Made by a program: the position numbers and the translations under genes
Origin: Adenophora triphylla var. japonica
Taxonomy: Eukaryota > Streptophyta > Magnoliopsida > Asterales > Campanulaceae
Reading direction: 5' to 3'
DNA: 64,000 nucleotides
NCBI GenBank assembly: GCA_022495995.1
Contig: JAFEMH010001456.1
Coordinates: forward strand, 1 to 64,000
The notes under the pieces: model-generated
Told to the model about the DNA's origin: nothing
Database searches by the model: none
The model's input: only the letters and a program-made list of their open reading frames with translations
Shown: positions 22,504 to 32,338 of the stretch, one piece after another
Numbering within the stretch: position 1 is the first letter of the stretch
Layout: each line of letters opens with the position of its first letter

Positions 22504-24059
22504 ATTCCAAAGGAGAAAAGCTTTTATTTTCAAAACAAAAAATCGATACTTGGTATATAGGTGGAAACCACTTGCCCTTCCTGTACACTCCCTGATGTGG
22601 GAGTTGGGATAACCGGTGGTTTAACAATCCCACGTACCAGTATCCCTTTTCGAAAAATTTTGAAAAAAAAATAAAAGAAAGCTTTTCCCTTTGAGTGGGT
22701 TAGACTCCCGTCGCTGATTTCATTAATCGTGCTTGCTTTCTTTACCTTGCATTGCATCATCTGCATCTTGGAATCTGTGCATACTGTGAACGGGAAACAA
22801 CCCGAAAAATAGCAAAGGAGTGGAACCTGGAAAATTGATCCATGCAGTCGTACGACTCAATCCTCATTGGATTCTGACCGGGCGACCTCAGTGGCAATTC
22901 CACCAGGAAAAATCATGGTTAATCTGGCAGTCCTAGCAGCTTGGGGCTACTCAGCTCCATAACTGACTGGGGCTCCCAGAAAATTTACGTGCTTACGTGC
23001 TGCATTTTCCCCGTCCCGAAAATCATTCCTTTAAAACACATTATGAAAATCTATGTTTTAACTCAAAAAGGAACATTTTTAGGAGACCGCACACTACGCG
23101 CACCTGATATATCCTGTACACTTTGCACGCACGTCCTTCAAACCCGAGGGTGGTTCCAGCTGCAGTCACGGACAGCCTTACGATGCTCCCGGGCGCGCAC
23201 GAAATCATCCCAACCTCCCCATGGCAGCCAGTGTCGACCAATGCACAGTCCGTGTCACACGTTTCAAAAAACCGCGACTTTTTTGGTTGGTTTTTGGTCT
23301 AGTTCGTGTCATATAGCCCAGTTGCATACCCTCGTAAAGGTCAAGACTTAGTTCATAACGGAGGAGGAACCCTGCCAAAATTCCGACAAGGAGAAATTGG
23401 CAAGATCTCGACTCCGACATTGACTATTGACCTTGACCTGCACGGAATGCGTAAGAGTCAAGACCGAGTCTTTGCCAACAAAACAAAAGATCTTTCGCTC
23501 AAGCGAAGCTCTGCCAAAATTCCGACAAGGAAAAATTGGCAAGATCTTGACCCGGCATTGACTTCGATTCTGACTCATGCCCGGCGTATGCAACGAAGTT
23601 CAATGTGACACTGTGTCATCCGGCTTTTGCCGCCCGACCCATGCCTATTATCTTCTCGGACATTACCAAAAGTCAAAACGTCATTCGCTCAAGCGAAATT
23701 CTGCCAAAATTCTATCAAGTCAGAAAGACGAGACTTTCCCGGTATTGCCTTGACTATAATCCGCATCGCTCGTGCGTTGAAAGTTCCTATGACCCGCTAG
23801 ACCCGTTAGGAGCGTTCTTTACTCTCGGTCGGTGGGATCCGCATGCCCTATAGGACCCTCGCCGGGCCGCCCACCCCGGGAGGTCGAAATACAGGTGGAA
23901 TACGAGGGGCTTATAGACGTAGTGACGGAACCCACTGATCCAGGATCTAGAGTAGTTGCGAAAAAGAAGGGCAAACCCCCCTTTTCCAACCAAATAGAAA
24001 TAAATAAAAGACATTGTTTTAAGTAAACTTGAACAATTAATGTAATCATAATCGCATGG
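22504..24059 (+). other. Tat element 5' leader, non-coding
   Basis: Internal sequence between the primer-binding site and the minisatellites. The first part, to about 22649, is shared in inverted orientation with 30291-30426. Two related stretches with 'TGCCAAAATTCCGACAAGG' occur near 23371 and 23511. No convincing reading frame. Confidence 0.5.
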
Positions 24060-24760
24060 TCCTATCTCTGATACCCCTAATCGAGACCTCCTCGGTCCCA
24101 TTTCCAATTTTTCTATCCTGACCTTTCATGGTCAAACCCCTAATCGAGACCTCCTCGGTCCGATTTCCGATCTTCCTTCTCCCGACCTTTCATGGTCAAA
24201 TTCCTAATCGAGACCTCCTCGGTCCGATTTCCGATTTTCCGTCATGACCTTTCATGGTCAAATTCCTAATCGAGACCTCCTCGGTCCGATTTCCGATTCT
24301 CTCCCGACCTTTCATGGTCAAATCTCTAATCGAGACCTCCTCGGTCCGATTTCCGATTCTCTCCCGACCTTTCATGGTCAAATCTCTAATCGAGACCTCT
24401 TCGGTCCGATTTCCGATTTTCCATCTCCCGACCTCTCATGGTCAAATTCCTAATCGAGACCTCCTCGGTCCGATTTCCGATCATCTCCCGACCTTTCATG
24501 GTCAAATCTCTAATCGAGACCTCTTCGGTCCGATTTCCGATTTTCCATCTCCCGACCTCTCATGGTCAAATCCCTAATCGAGACCTCCTCGGTCCGATTT
24601 CCGATCTTCCATCTCTCGACCTTTCATGGTCAAATCCCTAATCGAGACCTCCTTGGTCCGATTTCCTATTTTCCTATCTCGACCTTTCATGGTCAAAATC
24701 CTTAATCGAGACCTCCTCGGTCCAATCTACAATTTCCAATCTTGACCTTCAAGGTCTCAT
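24060..24760. repeat. About 60-66-bp minisatellite, roughly 11 units
   Basis: Units share 'CTAATCGAGACCTCCTCGG', 'TCCGATTTCCGAT' and 'GACCTTTCATGGTCAAA'. Several units are exactly 60 bp, so frames stay open on both strands, but these ORFs only reflect the period. 'GACC' and 'GGTC' arms around TTTCAT give each unit a small hairpin. Minisatellites in the leader are common in Tat/Ogre elements. Confidence 0.9.
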
Positions 24761-24834
24761 CTTTTCCGATCAATTAGGATTAGGAGAAAAATGTGTTTTG
24801 AGTAAAACTTAAGCGATAAGTGCATGTTACTTGA

Positions 24835-24950
24835 GCCTTTAGCCTAAACACTTGTCCCCGAGTCTAAACCTCACCTACTTCCGAGTCTAAATTTTACCTA
24901 CCCTCGAGTCTAAACCTTACCTTATCCCTGAGTCTAAACCTTGCCTATCC
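24835..24950. repeat. About 30-bp tandem repeat (GAGTCTAAACCTTACCTA)
   Basis: Four to five copies of 'CGAGTCTAAACC-TACCTA' variants occur just upstream of the gag region. Confidence 0.8.
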
Positions 24951-25083
24951 CTTTCCCGCAGCAAGAAAGAAGTGTGCGAGAATACCGGGTCAGCGGCTTT
25001 TCAGTGCAGAAAACCTTAGGCAGAATCGTCAAAGAGTCGAATGGCGTATTTGGATGTAAAACAGTGAGGGTGCAGGAAATCAG

Positions 25084-26482
25084 ATGGTTAGGAAGGAAGA
25101 GTTAGTCCTGGCTTTGGAAAATGCCCATAAGGTTCATAAGGAACAGCAAGCCATGCTCATCGACCCACTCCGTCGTCATGGAATTCAGGTAACAGTTGAG
25201 GCGAACGGTTCTCTGGTGGTAGTCGAAGATGAGACTTCGGAAACAGTGATTTCAGTCCCTTCATCCTATAACCAAGACCTTCCATTATACGGCCAATACC
25301 TTCCTCCATCCGCATGCGATCCCTTGCCAAGGACCACCCCTCCTCAGTCCTTTCCAACATCCCAGCTCATCCAGGCTCCATCGCCCTCAGCTCCTTAGAA
25401 CGGATTGGGCTTCACCACACCTGTCTCTCAGTTTCAGCAATACCTGCCAGTTTATGCTCTGGCTTCGCATAATCAGTTCGAGTTATGTGGCTATGTTCTG
25501 AAGCCCCTATACCCACCTGAATGCAGTCATGAGTTGCCAAAAGAAAATCTGGATGATTCAAGTTTCCAGCTGTCACCTACCGGACTTAATGAATCCAGCC
25601 GTCAGTTTCACCAGTTTGCTACTGTGGTTCCCTCTACTGATAAGAGTCCTGTTGCGAGTGCCGGTAACTCGAGAGTCCCCGTTGACCCCCATGTGGCAAT
25701 ATTGATGGAACAAGTGAAACAAATGCAAGAGAAGTTTGACCTCATGATGAGTATCAATACTCCCTTGACCCAAGACGTCGAACCAGGCAAGGAAATGACT
25801 CCACCAAGCATAACCCAATGCCACCAAGACTAAACAAAGAACCGTACTCACCAAGACCGCCTCTCACAAAGAAAAGAGTGTCGTAGCTTCCTTCAGCCAA
25901 ATCCAACAATGGAACCAACTGGACAATGGAACTCCGAGTCTTGAGAGCAACAATGTCTCCCGAAAACTCCGCAATACGGATATGCCTTTAAGCAAGATTC
26001 TGGAAGAGCTGATGAAAGAAAAGCTGATGGAGAATTGGAAACCCAGGAATCCCCATGTTCGGTTGGATGAATCCAAGCATTGTCTTTTCCATCAATACCA
26101 TGGGCACAACACTGATGATTGCACCTATTTGAGGCATGAGATTCAGAAGTTGATAGAAGACGGGAAGCTCGAGAACCTCCATGGGCCAAAAACAGAAAGC
26201 TATGGTAAGAGGTCGATTCAGGAGGTACAAGGTCAGAAACTTCAGCCTGATGGTTTCGGGATGCCCATGAGCAAAGTTTTCGATGATTTAGTGAAACGAG
26301 GCCTTCTCACACCTCTCGAGAATTATAAGCCAAGAAAGCCCAGTAGAGTTGACAGGACCAAGTTCTGCGAGTACCACAAGCATTTTGGTCATGTGACAGA
26401 CAAGTGTGTAGATCTCGAAGAAAGAAATTCATGGCCGATCTACAAAGGAAAGCTCAAGCTCCCCGGGCAAACCAACCAATAA
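25084..26482 (+). pseudogene. Tat-type Ty3/gypsy gag remnant with two CHHC knuckles
   Basis: Three consecutive open stretches (25084-25398, 25405-25833, 25982-26482) look like one gag split by a TAG stop at 25396-25398 and a frame break near 25830-25980. The first starts 'MVRKEELVLALENAHKVHKE' and is rich in Pro/Ser/Gln. The second ends in a coiled-coil-like 'ILMEQVKQMQEKFDLMMS'. The third has two zinc-knuckle-like motifs, 'CLFHQYHGHNTDDC' and 'CEYHKHFGHVTDKC', both C-x2-H-x4-H-x4-C as in Tat/Ogre gag, each preceded by 'PMSKVFDDLVKRGLL'-type sequence. The conserved retrotransposon gag core and everything of pol are missing. Confidence 0.75.
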
Positions 26483-29400
26483 GAGTAGCTAGACTAGGGT
26501 CTACTTATCCTTAAGCAAGATTAAAAGAAAATAGTCTCTCAGTCAACCTTCGTAGGTTCTAGTACTTTTTCTTTTTCAATCAAGTCCTCTACGGACATTG
26601 TATTTAATCTTCAAAAAAAAGTCTTCTTCTTTTCTTGCTAGACTTAAGACATTATTTGCACACCTACATTACATTTAATGAAATGGTTTTATTTTATATG
26701 ATCACTTGCATTGTTCAACAAATAATCTCTCGAAATAATTCACGTTCCGATTAATCAGTGTGAGAAAGTCAACTAATGCCTTCCCCATACACTTTCCTTA
26801 CCCCACAAAAGGCCTCCATCAAGTCATACACTTTCCCAATTATGCCCCCACCTTCATCCTGACCAAGTCAACGACAGCGGCAACATCAAGGGACAACAAG
26901 AGGCCACTCAGCTTCGAAAGATTGACCCCGTGTCGAAAACAATCTAGGAGCCTGTCTTCGACCTCAAAGATGTCAAGAAAAATTAAAGCAGGGGCTCGCC
27001 TTGGCCCTCAAGTGTTTAAAAAAAAAAAAAAATCTTAGTGCAAAAAGAGTAATGCCCAGCTAGGCTGAAAATCCCAAAAAAAGGGCAGTCTAGGCAAAAA
27101 ACAGGGTTGCACATAAAAAAAATAAAAAGAAAAAAAAAATGAGGCTCAGGACCTAGCGTCACCAATCAAAAGCTTGACGGACAGGCAAAATCAAAGCTCA
27201 GAGGATGAAAGTTGTCGGTAACAATGGGGCGGTCGAAGCAAAGCCAGAAGCATTTCATAAGCCTGTAGGCACGTGCAAATCCTTTCTCCCCTAATGAAAG
27301 AGGAAGCAATCAGAAACAGCCGTCCAAGAATGACTTGGTCAAGGAATCATCCCGAGGCCCACGCCTCATCATCCAGTCTTCTCATCAAAACCTTTTCACT
27401 AAAGGAACTACAAATCCCATTTTCCCAAAGCAATCCGGCCAAGGCCGAACTACGGCGACCTGAGCTCCTCACAATGAGGGGAACGTAGGCAACCAGAAAT
27501 GGTTCGGTCATAAGCATATTCAAATCCCATAGAATTCGGTCTCATCAAATGAACTTTCTCATAAGCATATTCAAATTCCTGAAAACCCGGTCTCATTAAT
27601 GACCTCCCTATACACAAACCTTTCTTTCACACCAGCCAACTTTGATCCGCGACACTGGTTGACTTTCTCCTCATGATTAATAAGAATGTTTTTCTGCATA
27701 TCGAGATTAATGGTTGAATAACCCGAACATCAATAAAAGGTTTTATGCAATCTCGTGATCATTGTAAAATAAAACAAGTTTTCAGATGTCTTGACAAGTC
27801 TTCTCTTTCTACATCTTAGGAAAGATAGTGCTAAACACTGATTTTCTGTCAGCAGGGGCTTCCATACACTTTTACCAACCTTTCTATGCTTATACTCTCT
27901 CAAAAGAGTCAAACCGAAAGCGAGTTTTGTGCCTACATCGAATAAGGCCATCGGAATAACACAAAATCGGGATATATTCCCACCTTTCGAAAAATATGCC
28001 CCTGTATGTATTTCTGAGAATCTTTTCTTTCACGTCTTCTTAAGGTTGACTGATTGACTAAAGAAAATAAAAAAAAGAGAGAGAGAAGGATAGGTTTTCC
28101 CTCTTCTGCCACAATTCGCATTAGGGCTGCCTCGAAACTGGGGCTTCTTTAGCCATTTTTGGGATTCACATCGGGTTCTTCACTAGGTCCCTAGATGGAT
28201 TCAGTTTTGGTCAGATCAACCTCAGGATCACTTCCGCAGTACCAATCATATTGGGATATTCGCTAGGTCATCAAATTGGGGCTTTACCAAGTCACTTCTT
28301 CGAAAACCTAGGACTTCGCCTGCTCAGTTCATCCAACCGGGGCTTTCCCAATGAAAGGATCTTTCCTTGCTTTAATAAGGCATGGGGCTTCGCAGAAAGT
28401 TTTCTTCTTAGGCCGGGGCTTCGATAAGTCGCATCCATTCCTCAAAGAGAGGTTTGGTCACTATGACATCTGCTTTAGTCTTTGGTTATAAAAGCCTGTC
28501 AGCATCAGCTTCAAGCGTCAGGGTTTAAGGACCTTAATCAAGACCCGGAGTTTAAACCCAGTCCCAGCCCAAGAGGGAATTCTAGTCCACGTTGACAAAA
28601 TCTCAGCAACAGCAGCAGTTCAGTCCGCACCCAAGGGATACAACCCCACCTGCTTGAAACCCGTCTTAAACACATTCCATATGTACATTCAGACCCAGTC
28701 TCTACCATGTTTCCAAGAAAAAATCACCCCTAGGCTCAAGTAACGTGCCAATTGCTAATAATACATTTTCTCCCAAAAGCGCCTTCGTTACTTTCGTTAT
28801 AACGAGATAACGCCAGGCGACAGTTTCCTAATTGTCAAAAATCCAACTTTAGCTACCTCTATCACGAATTGAGAAGTATGCTCAAGTTTGTCCAGTTATA
28901 GCTGCCTCTATCTATTCGATAGTGACGTAAGCTTTAGCTTCCTCAGGTGACGACCTCCACTAATCGTCAAAACCTCAAGAATCCTAGACATCGTTCCTAA
29001 CTGTCTAGATGAAGTTTGAACTACGATCAAGGCTTGATTCCTCCGGGATACGTAGGTAGCCTTTCATAAAAAGGTTCAGCCATCCGACCACATTGGTCAC
29101 CTTTTTCTTTCCCCATTCCTCAATGGTCCGTAAGCTTTTCATAAAAAGTCCAAGTTTCTGACCACTTTGGTCATCCCTTTTTATTTGGCACATTCTTATG
29201 AAGGATTGGTTGTTTGACTTCCTAGGTCACCCCGTTTCCATCCTTATAGGAAGAGACCAAATATCTCTTTGCCATTGTCCCAAGGAGGCCAGGTAGGTGA
29301 TCTCTTTGATCCTCCAATTCCAACCTGTGTCAGCAAATTCCAGTCCAGTTACAAAGGCAATGAAAAGCACAGTTTAGGCTTAATAAGTCGCGCGACATAA

Positions 29401-29806
29401 CAAGCCAGGTCGCGCGACATAACTAGCCAACATCAGACATCAGACATCAGCAATGTGTTGCTTTCCCCAGGGCAATCCCCGACATGCCAAAGGCTGCAAA
29501 TGCCAGTCATACACCTCTCAAATGCATAGGGGAGGGTTCATGTACCCCATTTACACCCATGCGTTCATCTACTTGGTACATATTCAAGCCAGAAATCCAT
29601 TTAAGCCATCCATTCAAACCATTCAGTTCAAGCTAGTTACCCTACCATCATTTCATAAATGCATGCGACAAAAGGGATAGCAATGTACATTCAAACCAAA
29701 ATAGACCAAGTCTAAGAAATGTGCATAAGCAAAAAATAACAAGATGTGTTTTCCCCAAAAGGGGTACAATAGCCAAAAAGTCATAAATGTCTAGGGGGGA
29801 AGGGGG
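26483..29806 (+). other. Tat element internal non-coding region
   Basis: There are 3.3 kb without protease, reverse transcriptase, RNase H or integrase signals on either strand. Features are a purine/A-rich stretch at 27018-27140 and phrases such as 'GGGGCTTCG' repeated around 28140-28420. Two palindromes with CGCGCG cores occur near 29385-29425 ('GTCGCGCGACATAAC'). These link it to the LTR palindrome family. Confidence 0.55.
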
Positions 29807-30274
29807 CTACTCTGAATCATCTCCATCTCCATCACCCTCTCCATCGTCCTCTCCATCCTCGTCGTCATCCTCAGCCTCCTCTGGCTCATCATCAGGATCG
29901 TCCGAAGGTGCCTCGTAAGCTATGGTCCCCGTGCGGTAATAGTCGTCAAGCTCAGTGATAACAGTGGAGTCAAGCTCATAGTCTGTGGCCGTCTCAGCTC
30001 CACCATCCTCATCTTCATCCTCATCATCATCATCAATCTCAATAGGTCTATGAAGAGGCACATTTGGCCTCTTTGTCCGAGGCCTCGGTCCACTAATACC
30101 CCCGCTAATGCCTCCACTGGTGCCTGCGTCATCAGAGCGGCTCTTCTTCCTTCTCGGCTGGCCAGGTGGAGAGATATCGATCGAACCCTGTGATCGGCAC
30201 TGATTCTTCCAAAAGCTCATACCTTTCTGAAGCTTGCTAATCATGCCCACAGCGCCGGTATAAGCCCTGGTCAA
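29807..30274 (-). CDS. Acidic-tailed ORF of the Tat region (possible antisense ORF)
   Basis: A 155-residue frame starts 'MTRAYTGAVGMISKLQKGMS' and 'FWKNQCRSQGS'. It continues with a basic 'RRKKSRS' patch, a Gly/Pro-rich linker, and a C-terminal half dominated by Asp/Glu runs up to the stop. The frame stays open upstream of the Met to about 30290 ('IPYRHL'), so the N-terminus may be missing. Tat-lineage elements often carry an extra antisense ORF between pol and the 3' LTR. Read with the + element it would be antisense; read with the facing LTR it would be sense. I do not recognise a catalytic domain. Confidence 0.45.
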   Translation of the reverse strand: MTRAYTGAVGMISKLQKGMSFWKNQCRSQGSIDISPPGQPRRKKSRSDDAGTSGGISGGISGPRPRTKRPNVPLHRPIEIDDDDEDEDEDGGAETATDYELDSTVITELDDYYRTGTIAYEAPSDDPDDEPEEAEDDDEDGEDDGEGDGDGDDSE

Positions 30275-30426
30275 GTGCCTGTAAGGGATACTGGTACGTG
30301 GATTGTTAAACCACCGGTTATCCCAACTCCCACGTCAGGGAGTGTACAGGAAGGGTAAGTGGTTTCCACCTATATACCGAGTATCGATTTTTGTTTTGAA
30401 AATAAAAGCTTTTCTCCTTTGGATAT

Positions 30427-30444
30427 TCCCCAGCGGAGTCGCCA
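30427..30444 (-). other. Primer-binding site of the facing Tat LTR
   Basis: On the minus strand it reads TGGCGACTCCGCTGGGGA, identical to the site at 22486-22503. It shows that the LTR to its right is a 5'-type LTR reading leftwards. Confidence 0.8.
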
Positions 30445-30447
30445 AAC

Positions 30448-32338
30448 TGTGAATGTGTGCCCAAATTTTGTATTTTGTTGGATTCACGCGAGTTTGAAGA
30501 CATCCGGTTTAATTTGAAAAACGGAGTCGCCACGCCATTTTGATTACCTCAAAACTTTGAAAAAAAGGTTTTATGGGTTCGGAGGTTAAGTTACCCCTTG
30601 GGAAGAACGTTTGGCGTTCACCCAAAGTGCCTTGCCGGAGCAAGTCTCACATGATTTCATTAATCGTGCTTGCTTGCGTGCTTTCTTGTGTGCATGTGTT
30701 TGAAAATAAGGAGGAAATGTCCCAAGTCGTCTTCCGGACGTACAAACCATTTGTTGGTTTTCGCTCGGGATTTCTTGGAATTTATGTATTCGGGATTATG
30801 ATCCCGCCCTCATCTTGTGACTAGTGATCATCGCATTTTTAACCTCGGGACCCTCGGGACTTGCGTGATCGAGAGAATGACTCTCTTTATGGCCAAAGAT
30901 GAGGTTCTTTAGAAAAGGAAGGTCCTTAGCCCATCAATCCTACGCTTTAAGACGGTCGAGCTCGTATAGATGCTTCATACTCTTTCTTAAGCGATAATCG
31001 GAGATATAGGGTTCAAGGTGTCCCTTTCTAAAGAGATTATGAAACCTTTACGGAAGGAACGATGTAAAGATAGGATCTTTTACACCGGTCCGTTCCTAGG
31101 TTGCTAATGGGGGAATGGGGGAAATGTATGTAAAAATGACACTTTAATGAAAAGATGACATTTTTGGGTTGCAAATGATGCACTTAATTTAAAGAAATGA
31201 TCTTTATTGCAAATGATGCATAAAGATTTGATTTTTATGCAAATGATGCATTTTTGTTGAAGAAATTGGCATTCATTATGCAAATGATGCATAAAGATTG
31301 CATTTTGAAAAGCATATGATGCTAGTTTATGGTAAAGACATGGTCTTTAAAGCAAATGATGCTTGAAAAAGGGATTTTGAATGCAAATGATGCATTTTGA
31401 TTGAAAAGATTTGATTTTTATATGCAAAGGATGCATAAAGATGACATTTTTATTTGAAAATGGGGGTTTTAGGTGCAAAGGATGCACCTTTATGGAAAAA
31501 GACTACATTTTTATGACAAATGATGTCTAATGCATGCAAAAGGGGAAGGGGAAATATGAAGATATGATCTTTAATCTACCAAGTCCCAAGCAATATAAAA
31601 GTAATGCAATGAGCAATTTATAAAGAAATTAGGATGCGAGGTTAGGGCGTGCGAGGTTACCAATGGCTTCCTTCTTCTTCGGGCGGAGCTAGGAGGAGAG
31701 GTTGGTCTTGGATCTTCAAGGAGGAGGGAGGGAGCTTCTTGGCCTTCTTCTTCACCTTCTTGGATCTTCAACAGCCTCTTGAGAGTATTTCTTCGTATTA
31801 TGTGTGGTGTTGTTTGGAAATTGTTCTAATGGCTTCCTTCTTATTCGGGCGGAGCTAGGAGGAGAGGTTGGTCTTGGATCTTCAAGGAGGAGGGAGGGAG
31901 CTTCTTGGCCTTCTTCTTCACCTTCTTGGATCTTCAACAGCCTCTTGAGAGTATTTCTTCGTATTATGTGTGGTGTTGTTGGAAATTGTTGTTTTGAAAT
32001 GGGTAGAGGAGGGCTCTATTTATAGGCAGTCTGGATAAGGCTAATGAAGCCGTGCGGCTAAGGGCAGCGAGCTAATGCAGCCGTGCGGCATTATCCACAA
32101 TGACTCAGCATTCTAGAACCATGCAAGGTGGCAAATTCTAGAACCTTTCCTCCTAATTAAGAAAAACGTGTTTCTTAATTAGGAAGGATCCCCTTCAGCC
32201 CTAAATTGATTAAAAACAGTTCCGGAATGTTTCCGGAACACTAGGAAGGTCTGGGGAATTACCGGAAAAATTACCGAAATTGCCGGGAAATTTAACCGGG
32301 AGGCATGAGCCAGATTTGGGTACTTACATGCTGGAAAC
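30448..32338 (-). mobile_element. Tat/Ogre-type LTR, minus orientation, facing the one at 20180
   Basis: Read on the minus strand it starts TGTAAGTACC at 32338 and ends CATTCACA at 30448 (1891 bp). It has a TATAAATA at 32024-32017. It is clearly related to 20180-22482 but diverged: it lacks the 84-bp repeat expansion and has its own 164-bp tandem duplication. It is inserted in the 3' LTR of a copia element; the 5 bp to its right are TGCTG, which differs from GCAAT beside the other LTR. Confidence 0.83.
31662..31989. repeat. 164-bp tandem duplication inside the minus Tat LTR
   Basis: 'AATGGCTTCCTTCTTCTTCG' at 31662 recurs as a near-identical unit at 31826. The duplication runs through 'GTATTATGTGTGGTGTTG' to about 31989. 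It falls downstream of the TATA box and would lie in R/U5 of the transcript. Confidence 0.9.

Noticed and set aside
22182..22595. Open frames on both strands of the Tat LTR, mirrored at 30573-30824
   Set aside because: The similarity between the two places is explained by the inverted LTR copies, not by a shared protein gene.
24254..24641. Repetitive open frames and a CRISPR-like look of regularly spaced repeats
   Set aside because: The frames exist because the 60-bp unit is a multiple of three. The repeats are contiguous with no unique spacers, and this is a plant genome.
31571..32025. Overlapping open frames repeated in the minus Tat LTR
   Set aside because: They are produced by the 164-bp tandem duplication of GA/CT-rich LTR sequence.
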